From positions 233,617,336-233,681,335 of the forward strand of contig NC_080572.1 in assembly GCF_030247185.1 (NCBI RefSeq): DNA of 64,000 bases. Direction: 5' to 3'. Positions 10,646-22,750 of this stretch are shown piece after piece. The notes under the pieces were generated by a model. The model made no database searches. It was not told the origin of the DNA and worked only from the letters and a program-made list of their open reading frames with translations. Origin of the DNA: Malaya genurostris. Lineage: Eukaryota; Arthropoda; Insecta; Diptera; Culicidae. Every line of letters starts with the position of its first letter. The stretch's first letter is position 1. Both the position numbers and the translations under genes were made by a program.

Positions 10646-11853
10646 TGAGAAAACTTGACAACCTTGCCTCGTGTTTTTGAAAATTTTTAATTGCTTAGCA
10701 GGTAATTTTAGAAGAATTATGAATTCATTCAATATTAAAAAGTGATCGTGTTTTGAAACGAAACAATTCGACAGTCCCACAACGGAAGGGCCTAACTGCA
10801 AATGAATGCCACCCTTGGTTCACTTTCTCTTTTGATTATTACGGAGTAAAGTAAAGTAAAGTACACAAACATATGAAAATTGAAAATATATGAAAAAACG
10901 GCATGTTAAAAGGCTGAGAGTGTTACTCTTTATTTTATATTCAATTCCGTTCACTTAGTTCAGTTTGCTTAGTTAGTAAAATATAGTTTTTGGCATTAAA
11001 AATGTCTTACTCTTCACTATACGGGGCCGGATGTTAATTAAAAATTTCAAAAATAGCAGCGTAAACTCTTTTATAATTTTGAACGCATATAACTTCCTCA
11101 TTTGTTGATGGACTTATATATTTCAACCAATCCATTCGAAAACTGCACAGAAAAAGTGAATATGTTTTCCTATAGTTTGAATAGATTCATATTTTCAATA
11201 GTCGACAGAACACGTTACCAGGGCAACAAGCAAACCGCGTGGATATAAAAGCTAAAGGTTGAATATTTTTCGTCATTTTTTCTGGGGTTTTTTCCGCAGC
11301 ACGACGGGCAGTGCGAATCTTTTTACGCACTTCTACTTTATTCTGTCTGGGGTGGTCACAACAGTAGGAAGGCAGCACTAGCTGTCATTTTACAAGATGG
11401 TTTGTAGAACCGGTTTGAATGCTATGATTCACAATTATGATAAAAGGTGAATTATCTCAGTTCTTTTTAGGGCTACCATAAAAAATCAAGCAAATTATTG
11501 ATTTGATATTTTTACATGTTAATCGGTTTTATAAAATCGAATTTTATTCAAAGCAAGCGTCGTTACTAATACATTCAACGCTTTGTCTTCGTGTGGGTGC
11601 CATTAGAATAAACGTCATAACAAAGTGAATCATTTTGCATGAATTTTTTCTATTGTGCTGATGAAATTAAATATTGGATTATGTATATACCGAAATCACA
11701 CAATAACTCATATTGATATATTGCATTGTTGAGATAACCACGAATAACACACACACTTAAAAAAAACCCTGAGATTTCACATCTTATTAGATGCACATAA
11801 ATGGAGCGTCGCAGTTCACGCAAATTTACATCGAAGAACACCTAATATTGTGT
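10646..11853. other. gene-free AT-rich region
   Basis: Nothing coding is supported. Small features: a short 'agtaaagtaaagtaaagta' repeat at about 10845-10863, and a word resembling the end of repeat R1 near 10785-10850. The 63-codon minus frame at 11187-11378 shows no recognisable motif. Confidence 0.4.
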
Positions 11854-11861
11854 CTAAGACT

Positions 11862-12132
11862 CAGGCCCGTGCGCAGGAATCATCCATGGGTGGGGTTTCA
11901 AGGGGAGAGGGGGGTGTCCAAAAGGCGAAAAGGCGCCTCATCCACTATATTGACAATGTAAAACGAATTCTGACAGGCTCGTGCGCAGAAATCATTAAAG
12001 CGTGGGGGGGGAGGGGGTTTATTTGCACTTTAATTTAATAAGTACTCCATTGTTCATGAAACTTAATTTTAAAAAAATTCTTCATGGGGGGGGATAAAAC
12101 CCCCAAACCCCCCCCCCCTGCGCACGGGCATG
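11862..12132. mobile_element. non-autonomous hAT-type element (MITE) with G/C-rich interior
   Basis: A 271-bp element with ends 'caggcccgtgcgcagg' and the near-perfect complement 'cctgcgcacgggcatg' (two mismatches). It is flanked by the direct 8-bp duplication 'ctaagact' (11854-11861 and 12133-12140). The 8-bp duplication and CAG start fit hAT. The interior contains runs of G (left) and C (right), and a second copy of the left-end sequence at about 11974 ('caggctcgtgcgcag' followed by 'aatcatt'), suggesting a duplicated or nested end. No coding capacity. Confidence 0.85.
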
Positions 12133-12184
12133 CTAAGACTCCATGACATGAAATTCATTGAATTAAAAAAAAAAGAATGCTGAT

Positions 12185-12255
12185 AGCAACCGCTGCAACT
12201 TGAACCGAGAATCATTCGATCTCATGTACGTCTGTTAATCGACTGAGCCACAGAA
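12185..12255 (-). repeat. tRNA-like SINE head (A and B boxes on minus strand)
   Basis: On the minus strand 'tggctcagtcgattaa' (12250-12235) matches a tRNA A box and 'ggttcaagtt' (12206-12197) matches a B box, with the roughly 30-nt spacing expected of an internal pol III promoter. The segment does not fold obviously into a complete tRNA, so a tRNA-derived repeat is the better call. Confidence 0.5.
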
Positions 12256-12359
12256 GTATGCATCTGCTTGGCTGGTAAAAGGTGCATTTAAATTCATACA
12301 GTCGAACCTGCTAGCCGAACGCAAGTTACAGTCAAAACCAGTAAAATTCAAGCTCATCT

Positions 12360-12475
12360 AACATGAAGTCATTAAAAATAAAACTTTCCGTCATTTGACA
12401 AATTAGGTCTTTATGAATTACATCGTATGAGATATTATGTCACCTGTAAAATTCAAAATTTTTTGGAGTGTAGTT
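12360..12475 (+). repeat. right-end fragment of the TA-type MITE family M-TA1
   Basis: The stretch around 'atgaattac', 'gtcacctgtaaaattc' and 'ttttttggagtgta' parallels the right half of the complete element at 16934-17216. The left end is missing. Confidence 0.45.
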
Positions 12476-12834
12476 TTCTGATTGTTCAATTGAAAATTCA
12501 AAAGTATATGGATTGCATATTCGGAAATTCAGAAGTGATCATGTGCCTCATTACTGAACGTTGGCGATTTGATGGTTCGTGATTCATTCCGTGTAAATTA
12601 TCTGTCAACAATTAGATCAATATCACACAACAAAAATACAGAAAATAAAAGAAATAGTTATGTTTAATAACGCATGCGCTATCCAAAATAATAAACATTT
12701 AAACTATATCTTTTATTTTTATATTCATATTCACTTAAATCAGTGGAAATATTATAAGAAGAATATTATTCCTTGTATTTAGAACCTACACTCTTAGAAA
12801 AAAAAAATGAAATTTACGCTTAACGTAAATTCAA

Positions 12835-13432
12835 GTAGGGTAAAGTGTTATAATATGCCCCCCTTAAGAAAACATTGAGATATTTCTAAGTGTATTGATA
12901 TATTTTCCTCGAGAATGTAAGTATTTCATTGCAATACGGATGAGGAACAAAATGTTCAATGACTCCAATAGAAAAGATGAGAATTGATTGATATAAACAC
13001 ATTTTCCAAAGCGGCCATATTCTTAGTTTTTTTCGCTCGCCTCAGACATAATGCCCCAGCAGCCGTAAAATATGTCCCACAACAAATCAGTGGCATGACA
13101 CACAACAAAAGACATTTTATCTCACAACAATAATGCATTATGCTTCTTGAGATGTTCATAAAGGTACTGTTTTGAGATAATCAGTATGTTAAAGAAATGG
13201 CGGATAAACATCTATTTAGTCGAAGCAAAACCTTACATCGAAAAGCTGCCAAATGAAATTTTTAGTTCTTTCATACTTTCCTGCAAACGACAACCACCAA
13301 ACTTGCATAGCAGAAAGATCCTACGAAAAGATAGTGTTAGTGATAAAACTTTGGTTCAGAAAAGTCTTCAATGCTTAAGAAAGGAAAGGGGGCATTTTGG
13401 CTAGCAGGGTCGCTTTAGAAGACTTTCCCCTA
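12835..13432. mobile_element. possible TIR repeat with 'GGGTAAAGTG' ends
   Basis: The left end 'tagggtaaagtg' followed by 'gccccccttaag' is loosely mirrored at the right by 'aaagggggcatt' then 'gactttcccctatg'. The ends are imperfect inverted repeats about 600 bp apart. No transposase was seen; the 62-72-codon frames inside show no recognised domain. Boundaries are approximate. Confidence 0.35.
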
Positions 13433-13635
13433 TGTCGTAATTCCTTCGGTGATGACACAATATAACATCTACTAACATGTAAACATAAATTTTGCGTCTG
13501 TATCGATGTTAGTTTCAGCTAAAACAACTGTGAAGTTAATTATATGACTTATCTTTAAAAGCTGCTCCGTATTGTGAATGTAAGTAAATCGCGACGCTCC
13601 TTTTATGTGCATCTATAAAAATGTAACATTTTTTA

Positions 13636-13735
13636 ATTTTGTACACACCTAGAAAAAATCGTGTAAATTTACGTCTTCTGAGACCGACATATATGAGCGT
13701 CAAAAATAACTCAATTTTACACACCTGCACAACCA
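13636..13735 (+). repeat. left-end fragment of the TA-type MITE family M-TA1
   Basis: 'tagaaaaaatcgtgtaaatt' and the following 'tacgtcttctgagaccgac' are the same as in the complete element at 16934-17216. The right end is missing here. Confidence 0.6.
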
Positions 13736-13897
13736 AGAGCACCATTTATCATTCCGGTTTTGGCAGACACAGCGACTTACCCTTGCAACAGCTAAATAAA
13801 AATACTAACAAAAAATGGCAGCTACAAATGGTTATTACAAGTTTTAGACTGATCTCTCGAATAAAAACGAGTTCTTATATTGAACCAAAGACATAAT

Positions 13898-14115
13898 ATT
13901 AAACAGATATCCAGCTCTCACATTTCCCGAACAAATCATTGGAAACATCTTTTTCTGCAAGCATGGCGCCCTCAGGCGAGAAATGTCAAATTCGTGCGCG
14001 CCAAAATAGCAGCACTGCACACCCATATAATTGACATGATATGTTGAATGTTATGCCGTGCGATGGCGTTGAACTGAAGATTGATTTCGGTCCAAGCTGA
14101 CAGGGTCTGGTTAAA
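13898..14115 (+). repeat. dispersed repeat family R1, copy 2
   Basis: Closely matches copy 1 from 'gatatccagctctcac' through 'ccaagctgacagggtctgg', with a deletion relative to copies 1 and 3 (the 'gagtccgcatcgaatctc' block is absent after 'gcgccctcagg'). Non-coding. Confidence 0.6.
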
Positions 14116-15718
14116 CTCAATTTTAGAGTAAGAATTATTCATTATCATTGATGGTAACTACTTAATTTTTGACGTTGAAAATGAGCAACTAGTACTCAAA
14201 CTGAAACTCGCCGTGTTGTCAGATTTATCTTATATGTAACGAAAACAATATATGTTTGATCTTGCCATCTGAAGTTAGAAAAGATAACTTTTCTTAACCT
14301 GTCAGTACATACAATCTAAATGGAACTTTTTGACTAGAATTTGTGACCTTTTGTCCTAATCGAAGGCAAACATTAAAAAAAAAATATCCTCAGAAGAAAG
14401 AATCTAACCCGTAAGTAGTAAGATTTCCCCAGACGCCCATTCGCAGCTTGCCAACCAATTTCATTTGTTGTCTTTCTAGAGTTGTAATGCAAAACAGTTT
14501 CAAGCCAATTTTCAACTTTTTTTATGGGTTCACTCTATTCGCATCGGATGAAAATTTACGACGTTTGCAAACGACATGCATTTTTACGGCACTTTGCACT
14601 TGTTCGGTAACGGGAAGGGTGGCGTCAGGCGAAGTCAGACAGCAAACCAATTACCGGCAAACAAAGCGAAAAAGAAAGCTATCCCCGTCAACTTATTGCG
14701 AGAATCTTTCCCAGAGAACCAGGTTTTCCACCGGTTGCGAGATGAAAAGATACGATGGCACTCCGGTACGCGGTAAAGTAGCTGATGTTCTTATGTCTTA
14801 TGTCCGCAAATGATACTGTCATATCTCTGCTCTTCTGCGACGAAATGCCATTGACGTAAATTACAGTCGTAAAACCGTTCCGAAAGTATGTGCATCGTCA
14901 ATGCAGCTGGAATGGACACAAAGGATAAATCAAAGTTGTGAAGTCGAGGCATTTTTACAACAGTCAGCCCTTTTTTTAGCACCGAGAGAAATATTCGTTC
15001 ATTCCAGACTCCAGAGGTGTGGTAGTTGCAAAAGTTGCGCGAATTTCAAGTATTTTAAACAACATTCAAAGCATATATACTCCGTAAGTTTGTCTACGAA
15101 AGCAGATCATACTAATTTTAGGACATGACAACAGGACGAGTGACTCTTAAGTGGCGCTCATATGAAGCAAAACAACCGTTGAGTACAAGCTATAAAATAA
15201 ACGTTTTGTTTTCATTGTTCATGGGGGATCGAATATTACCGCGCGATAAAGTACTTGTTTCGACAACCCTTTTTTTGGAGGGGTGGTCGTTAGTCTGTCG
15301 GAATGGACATACAATTTGGCGGCAGACTACGATATAATTAAAACGGTTCGATGGAGGCAACTTAAATTTCAAAGTTTGAATGCCAACAAAAAATCAGGCG
15401 GCTCCATTAAATCACTTTCGATGGGGCTTCGATGTCAGGACGATTCATTCTTCAATGGCATCATCATAAACCATAATCCTGAATTGATACATATTGGCGT
15501 GCATTAATATATTCACCGTCATAATCATAGGGTTCACATTGATGAGCTGTGATGGTAGTGATTTGCCTAAATAGCAGACAATTAAAACTTTTACCCCAAA
15601 TGAGATGTAATCGCTGTAAAGTAAGCGCAAGCTATCGGAACGGATAACCCGAACCCAGTCGTTTGCTATCGTTAGGTGGGATTATAAGGGGAAATAAAAA
15701 TTATAGGGTATTATACTG
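14116..15718. other. unassigned region with short open frames
   Basis: Overlapping plus frames at 14448-14813 and 14576-14776 lie in a slightly richer G/C segment. The second reads NGKGGVRRSQTANQLPANK and RESFPENQVFHRLRDEK, which looks protein-like, but I do not recognise it and cannot show splice sites that would connect it. Other frames to 15630 look like chance. No function assigned. Confidence 0.3.
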
Positions 15719-15719
15719 G

Positions 15720-16112
15720 GTACAGACAGACAGACAGACAGTCATCTGCCTACGGTGCACAGCCGGTCTTCGGAGACCGAACAAATTGGTTCATGAAAGT
15801 AATGGCTTGTACGATTGGTAATCTAATTAAGCTTTTCGTATATGGGAATTATGAAATCTTTTTTTTTAATAATTTTATTCGTCACGTATTTGATCTTTTT
15901 TCCCTGTCTCATAAAGAAAGGCTCTGTAATCACTGTGTAAAGCTACTTTTGAACCGAAGTTCGAAGTGCGGAGTATTTTATGCCAATCAAATCTATTCGT
16001 CTACAACGCAAACTTATGTTATAATAAAAAGGCTCTATTGGCCCAGAAATGTTTTATCCAAATTTCGTATGGATCTGATTTCCGGTTCCAGAACAATGAA
16101 AAAAGGCTGAGC
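15720..16112 (-). repeat. (CAGA)n microsatellite and a piece of repeat family U
   Basis: A short 'cagacagacagacagaca' tract at 15723-15740 is followed by 'cggtcttcggagaccgaa'. From about 15895 the text 'cataaagaaaggctctgtaatcac' matches the inverted right border seen at 29455-29485, and 'atggatctgatttccggttcc' is a typical family U word. Truncated on both sides; the following RT relic begins near 16125. Confidence 0.45.
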
Positions 16113-16124
16113 CGATTTCAACAA

Positions 16125-16800
16125 ACTTAGTCTCAAATTCTGATCCTTTCAACACTATATCGGGTGTTCCCCAAGGAAGCCACATCGGACCACAAATTTT
16201 TGTACAGTTCGTGAATGACCTATGTAGATAATTATCGTCGCCTAAAGTAATGTATGTAGACGAGCTCAAAGTGTAACACATCATTACTAGCCTTGTGGAT
16301 TCCTGTGCCTAACAAATGGACGTTGATAAAGTTATTGAATTTTGCGACACAAACGGTATGAGTATAAACATTAAAAACTGCAGTGAAATAAGTTTCTTAC
16401 GATCGCAATCTCCGATCGTGTTTGAATACTCTATGATGACTGTTCCAGTTCAACGCGTTTCTGCTGTTCAAGCTTTAAGCATCGTTCTTGATCGTAAGCT
16501 TCGTTGCACCGAACAATTCTCTTTAGTTATGGCAAAGGCTTGCGCAGCTTTGGGACTTATCAAACGCATCACCAGGGACTTCGATTATGTGTATTGATTA
16601 AGACAGTTTACGTCGCTTTAGTACGTTTTGGAATTCGGAGTAATAATCTGATCACCCTTCCACAACGTCCACATCGATCGAATCGAATAAGTGTCAAAAA
16701 TTTTCATTCGGTTTGCGCTGCGACGACTTCCACACGGAGAATCTGCAGATCACAAAATTGCAAATTTAAAATTTTTGTTTCGCAACCATTCAGGTAAACT
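16125..16800 (+). pseudogene. reverse-transcriptase relic of a non-LTR retrotransposon
   Basis: Translation near 16158-16220 gives SGVPQGSHIGP and FVNDL, the conserved RT block before the active site, and near 16251 YVDELKV sits where the YADD box belongs. The open stretch 16316-16597 then reads like the region downstream of the active site (ISFLRSQSPIVFEYS, ALSIVLDRKLRCTEQFS, ALGLIKRITRDFDYVY). It continues with frame changes through LIDRIE-like and LRRLP-like words to about 16795. Several stops and frameshifts break it, and no endonuclease is visible upstream. It is a jockey-superfamily type piece, unrelated in detail to the two intact element families in the window. Confidence 0.6.
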
Positions 16801-16804
16801 AAAT

Positions 16805-17380
16805 ATCTCTATTCGAATGCTGTCACTTGGTTGAAAGCGAAGACAACAAAACGCAAAACAAAAATCTTTTTCATTTCACCAGAAACATTTCATATAAAAA
16901 ATGTTCAATGGCAAATGCCATTTATGACAATTACACACATAGAAAAAATCGTGTAAATTTACGTCTTCTGAGACCGACATATTCGAGCATAAAAAATGAC
17001 CCATTTTTACAGTTAATCGAACACAAGTTAAATGCATTTCGATATATTTTCAACTTCTGAAACGTGTAAGTTCACAATTCTGCTTGAAAAGTGGGGTATG
17101 TTTGACGTACATTCAAATCATTCTTGTGAAATTCAATCATTTTATGAATTACGTGCTTCTGAATTGTGTCATATATGGATTTACGTCACCTGTAAATGTC
17201 ATAATTTTTTGCTGTGTACGTAATAGTTTCATGTAAGTGAAAGTATGCAGAAGAACATAAGAGTTAATTGTAAAATAAGTTTTCCATGTATTAAATAGAT
17301 ATTCCTACAGTATATATGTTTTAATATCTTCTGCGAGTAATTTATTTTCGGGCAGTTCATGTCAATGTAATTAAAAACGC
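16805..17380 (+). repeat. dispersed repeat R2, copy 1 (carries a TA-type MITE)
   Basis: Flanking pieces 16805-16932 and 17219-17380 match, in inverted order, the sequence at 60593-60880. Shared words include 'gcaaaacaaaaatc', 'gtatgcagaagaacataaga' and 'cagttcatgtcaatgtaatt'. The distant copy lacks the MITE between them. Family not recognised; non-coding. Confidence 0.7.
16934..17216. mobile_element. TA-type MITE M-TA1, complete copy
   Basis: A 283-bp element between TA dinucleotides (16932-16933 and 17217-17218). The ends 'cacacatagaaaaaat' and 'attttttgctgtg' are imperfect inverted repeats. The interior has 'cgtgtaaatttacg'-type near-palindromes and no reading frame of note. The inverted copy of the surrounding repeat near 60745 has no insert at the corresponding place, which supports these limits. 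TA duplication and short ends fit a Tc1/mariner-mobilised MITE. Confidence 0.65.
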
Positions 17381-18886
17381 TTAACGCTTGAAAATTGTTA
17401 CTGAAGTTAAGAGATAGTATTAGAATTTTTATCAGCAACATTCTTGAAAACGAAATCAAAAAGGCTCTTCCAGCTTTAAACACTGACGAGCCGAAGGCGA
17501 AACGCGAAGAAATAGAAATAAAATATGTGCTTTTTGCACAAACCAACAAAACCCCTAAATGTTCTTCCAGCAAGCCATTCTATAATCGGAGGAAAATTTT
17601 CTTAATGCCATTTTGCTGGTGAATTTTCTTTTGGGAATTATAATCTATAATCTATAATCTATAATCTGTGAGTTTAGTGATAAAGCTATAAGCAGCTACT
17701 TAGCAAAAATTCCTTGTTCAAGCGGCGAACGATTAGCTGCCCCCTGAAGAGAATTACAGTACGAATTATTTATTACAATAGGCGTCTTAAGTTCAAATAA
17801 CTGAATAATTGGTTGGAGCAACTGAGACATTGTTTGCTTTCATGCATACAAATAACTTTGCTGTCATTGCACAGTGGTTAAAAAGCCCAATTTCACGCTC
17901 TTAATTGATAACTCAATAAAAACGTGGTTTTTGAAGTACAATATCTTCAGCAAAGCTGCTCAGAATGATAAACGCCATCTTTTGGAAAATTTTATATATG
18001 TGATTAATCCCCCTAAAGGTGAGATAGAAATATTATTTCAGCTCAGGGCCAACATAGGGGGTAAGTTACTTCGACAAAGTTATGCAAAAAAGTATTTCAA
18101 ACAAATTAGCAGAAGGTACTATTCCCGTAACTTGAGTGTAATTCATGATATAATGTATTTTCTGAAAAGGGTGTAATAAAACCAGTTTTTGTAAGAAAAC
18201 ATATATTTTTAATTTATATAAGTTTTTCATGTTATACAAAGTTTTTCGTCAATTAAAACTACACAACTTTCTCGAACATACTATGCTGTTATCATTTCAG
18301 TTTAATTAAATAGAGCGATTTTTCCTGTTTTGTACCAAATTTTAACCAATCAAATTCAGAAAAACAGTTAATATTTTTTCCAACCAATGACCGTTGCAGG
18401 GCTTGTATTGTGAATCCTCAAACGAACGAAGCAAGAAAAATTAGAGGGTTGTATTCAAGACACGACCGAGCACAATAACATTAAAAATGGATCGTTTATA
18501 GTGTCTTCATAATAAATACATAATAAATACAACTGTGGAACTCATTTATACTACTAAATCGAGGAGGCCGCTTCTAGATAAATTTCAGAATTTAATTTTG
18601 AATCTTTTAAAGCGTTTAGTTCCTGGTTGGACAACAGCTTGTTCAGTCACATTGTCACGTTTTGTTCGTATGGGAATGAAGATTTAAGTAAGCAAACCGA
18701 TCCGTTGACAAAGTAAAACATTTTTAAGCTTACAGTATTGAAGCTTTGGAATCATTTAAATTAGGAAAATCCATTAACAAATTATCGAGGAACAAGCGCT
18801 GCAAATTAGATCCGAAAAATCTATCGCCAATAATTCTAAATTGGCCTGATAGTTACCAGAGAACCAAAATAAAATACTCAATTCAA
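17381..18886. other. gene-free AT-rich region
   Basis: No gene is supported. It includes a short tandem tract of 'tataatc' (about 17638-17668, four units). The frame 17874-18176 (100 codons) shows no recognisable domain. Confidence 0.4.
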
Positions 18887-19748
18887 ACCAATTTTTCAAT
18901 GGTATGCAATTGAAATATTCAAACGACGTTATCTCATAAGTTTAAGTTTAATGTTTCCAAATCGATTAGTTGTTGAATTAAATAAATCCATCAACAAATG
19001 ACTGAGTTATAAGCGTTCAAAATTATGACAGAAGAATGTTACGCGATAAGTTTTGCATGTTTTAAATTGACACCCAGCCTCGGGAAGCGAAGTGTAAGGC
19101 ATTTTTAATGGCAAAATCGACCAAAAATTTGCTAAATACATGGGATATTTCAAAAGAATCGGTTACCACGCTGATTCGGTTCTTCAATAGCTAGATGATA
19201 TATAAGATACTCAAGCGAACACGGTGTTGCGCAGACAACAGGAAATTTCACCAACACATAAAGCAAAAGCGAAAATCCAGCGAGCGAACGCATATACAAT
19301 CCAGTCATCAGCTCACTGGACGAGCTACTTGTTTCATTCACAGTCAATCATCGACTAGGCAAAGAAATATTTTGCAGCCTATATTTATAGATTTCTCTTC
19401 ATACTACGCATAACGATACGGTGTTTTTTATGCATGACGCAAAGCCTCCTATGCTGAACAAAAAGTTGACGTCATTTTGTACAACAGGGATTGGTGGATG
19501 AAAACATAGGTCGATTCCAACCATTTTTTCAATAGTTTACTATTGAAATACTGAAACGACGTCGTCACACATGTTTAAGTTAAAAGTTTCCGAATCGATT
19601 GGTTGTTAAATTATAACAATCCATCAACAAATGACCGAGCTATTAACGTTCAAAATTATGACACAAAAAGGTTACGCGACTATTTTTGAAACTTTTAATT
19701 GACACCCGACCCCATATAGTGAAGAGTAAGGCATTTTTAATGCCAAAA
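18887..19748 (+). repeat. direct repeat pair about 631 bp apart (R3)
   Basis: Segments 18887-19117 and 19517-19748 are diverged direct copies. Both contain 'gttgttaaatta'-like words, 'aatccatcaacaaatgac', 'cgttcaaaattatgaca', 'attgacacccg/ag' and 'gtaaggcatttttaatg'. The intervening 400 bp is unrelated to them. The arrangement resembles a partial tandem duplication, or terminal direct repeats of a decayed element; no polymerase is seen between them. Confidence 0.6.
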
Positions 19749-20039
19749 AACACACGCTGTGAACACTTTGCTTGACATAACTGAATGAGAGACCTATATT
19801 AGAGAGAAACTGGATGCGTGAGAGTGTATGCTACTGAGCAGACCAGTTTTCTTGCTTGGTAAATTGCCTGTGCTCTCAGTCTCAGTTAACACATGAATCC
19901 ATGGCAATGCAATGAAATGAAGGGTTCATTCTCGTTACGAGAATGAAGAACTTTGCTTCATGGCGTGCTACAAGATGCAAAGCAAGGTCATACAGGCAAT
20001 ATTTACGGTATTTTTAGTGAAGGTTCACAGAAATCATTT

Positions 20040-20252
20040 TCGAACATAACGTTCATACTCCAATACCAAATTTATCACGAGTCCGCATCGAATCTCGTAC
20101 ACAAAAGTAGGGGAGAGAAATGTCAAATTCGTGCACGCCAAAATAGTAGCACTGCGCACCCATACAATTGACATGATATGTTGAATGTGCTGCCTTGTGA
20201 TGGCGTTGCTGAACTGAAGATTGATATCGCTCCAAGCTGACAGGGTCTGTTT
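20040..20252 (+). repeat. dispersed repeat family R1, copy 3 (uninterrupted)
   Basis: Shares 'gagtccgcatcgaatctc', 'aaagtaggggagagaaatg' and the terminal 'ccaagctgacagggtctg' with copy 1. Because no element is present inside 'agtagggg', it is the empty-site reference for the hAT-type MITE at 447-777. Confidence 0.65.
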
Positions 20253-22750
20253 ATATGAAAGTCCTAGTATGAAACACGAGTTGAACTGGGGTTGCCAATT
20301 TTATTTTTGTTCTAATTTTCGAGATTTGAATTTTGCATCCAGAAATCTCCGAAAGACCGACAAAGTTAAAATCGGGGTTGAATGAATGTTAATTGATTTG
20401 ACTCCTGAATATGTCCTAAGACCAAAACCGTTTCAAATAGTGAGCATCAAATTGAGTTTTTCGTGTCTTGCATTGCTTGTCTTCCCAAATATTATAGCCA
20501 ATGAAACAACAAATCAAACCACTTTGCGAGGAACGAATTTTTAGATTGTAAGTTAATATTTGTGAGTTATTCTAGTATGCCAGTTATACGAACAAGTTAT
20601 GTTTTGAAAAACAGCATCCAACAGCAAGCACAACAGATGATGCAAACCCGGCATAGAAACGTCGGAGTAATCGTGAATAATTTGTTTGCATAAAATAAGC
20701 AGACTGATTCAAATGTATAAAATGTACAGTCGAAATCTTCACAATTACTACAACAGAAAACTTTAGTTAGTAAAACGTTTTTCGCTAAGAGGTGCCCATC
20801 TTGCAATTTATGGACGGTTGGTGAGGGGTACAATTAGATATCTTTAGACAAAATTTTCTCTAAATAAATTAGAAAAATGTGTTCTTTTTATGAATCCACC
20901 TTCAATTGTTGAAATCAATATTTTCAGTCTTGAGATCAATTAGAACGATCAAAAACTTATCACTCTCTCAGAGGGTAAATTTTGAATAGGCGCCCCATAG
21001 TAAAAAAAGTCTTATTCACGACAAAATTTGTTTTAGCTGGTGCGAGGTTCCCTACCTAAATCAGAAGATAATGATAGTGATGACATAATATTCAAATCAC
21101 TTTATCACCTTCTGTCGTCCAATTATAGTACCCTGTTTTAGAGAGAATATAAAACTCAATCACACCTACGCTACGGAATGTAATAAATCTTTCCCCTCGA
21201 CAACTCAACCGGGCTCACTGCAGCATACTTTCGCTATGGTTGATGGAAAGATTCAACCGGGAAAACGCACCACTCGTGAAGGCGGGTTACGGATAAACTT
21301 TCTCGGGTCGAGGAACGGTTAGGCCACAAGATTATGCGCTTCTTGTGGGCTTGGTTCTCAAATGTTGAGGTAGGAAAACATTACCATTAATATCGCTAGG
21401 TGCCGGAATGTAATGGTCTCCAAAGGTTGAGGAACACGTTTCCGGAGATTCAAACTTTTGTCAAACGGAGGGTTGGTTCTGGTGTGCACGGTCGGTTCGG
21501 TACCGGTTTATAACGGGCAAAATGTGGAAAGTGGAAGCGAAACAGTTGCGTCTTCATGAAATACGTGTTTGGCAAAATAACCTCCGGCACGTTCCTCTAC
21601 TAGTACTTTGTTCATGCAACAGGTTAGAGTTGTATGGTTGCAAATTAATGAGATCTCGTTCTGGGAATACTTGGAATACTTTTGGGTTTCAAAGTTTGAA
21701 TATGTGTCAAGTTAGGCTAGTGCCGATGAACCAATTTATTTGTTTATTTAGCGCAAGTATTTAATGAAGGTTAAAAAGCGAAATTCGACTGAATTTCCTT
21801 ACCAAAGAAGTCGCAGGGCAACGAAAGACATTGATACTATTTTATCTGAAAGCAGAAGACAAAAATATTTCGTCTCAGTTCTAAGATACGAAGTAAACAA
21901 TAAAATCTGGCATTTTCGTTGTACTTTCAACAATCCTGCGTAAGACATAATATGAAGAGTTGTGTGAGACTGGCATCATGTTTACTGTTGAATTGGATAT
22001 CGGTTGTGAAAGTTGCATAAAATCAAGAGGAACAATGCGTCAAAACTTTGCTCACGTTTTACGAAAATCCGTACTACTCGCTCACCAAAATTTATATCGT
22101 GGCAAAATCAATTGTCACCAAGTTAACAAAAGTGTTCAAAGAACGTTTATAGACAGTCAGAACAACTTGATCGAGGAAAAATTTCAAGCCGAACGCCGTG
22201 AAAACGTCGAAAATATGGACCAACTGTTCCAAATGGAATCTCAACCTTTCCGTCCGAGATGATTCAAATGGTGACAAACACATCAGGACCATACTGGAAA
22301 ACTAATACCATCAGCAAGTAAAAAAATTGACCGAATTTGGTATATTTCCGTTACGATGAAAAGACGATGGAGTGGTAAGCCACCAACAACATCCAGATGG
22401 TGTTCAAGCAAATCAATCCTCCCAACAGGTCTCGATGGAAAACTATTGGAACATTTTCAAGCGAGATCTCGACAAGACGTGGGATTAAGTGCTAGGTAAA
22501 CAGGCGTTCAGTGGACAGGAATGTAACCAATGAAACTAGGCAAGACATGACGAGAGAATTCAAATGAATGGCCCGGCATTTTGTATTAGCAAAAAAAGGA
22601 CGCTTGATGAAAATTCTATCCTTATTCTGTATGAATTGAACACGAAAACAGATGCATGGTTTGATTTGAATTAGAGCAATTCTTGTATTTCAACTACTAC
22701 TCATGATCTCCATCACTTTGTGTGACATGATATGATATCAGCTTCTTAAT
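20253..22750. other. unassigned region with minor repeats
   Basis: No gene is supported. A word of about 35 nt around 'cgccccatagtaaa' and 'tattcacgacaaaa' (20988-21020) recurs in the same orientation at 24838-24880. The frame 21960-22262 (100 codons) is protein-like in composition but not recognised. About 22425-22470 reads MENYWNIFKRDLDKTW, faintly like the end of a Tc1-type transposase; I could not find catalytic residues upstream. Confidence 0.3.

Noticed and set aside
22370..22480. Possible Tc1-type transposase C-terminus (MENYWNIFKRDLDKTW)
   Set aside because: No catalytic residues, TIRs or continuous frame could be found; the likeness is too short to list as a gene.
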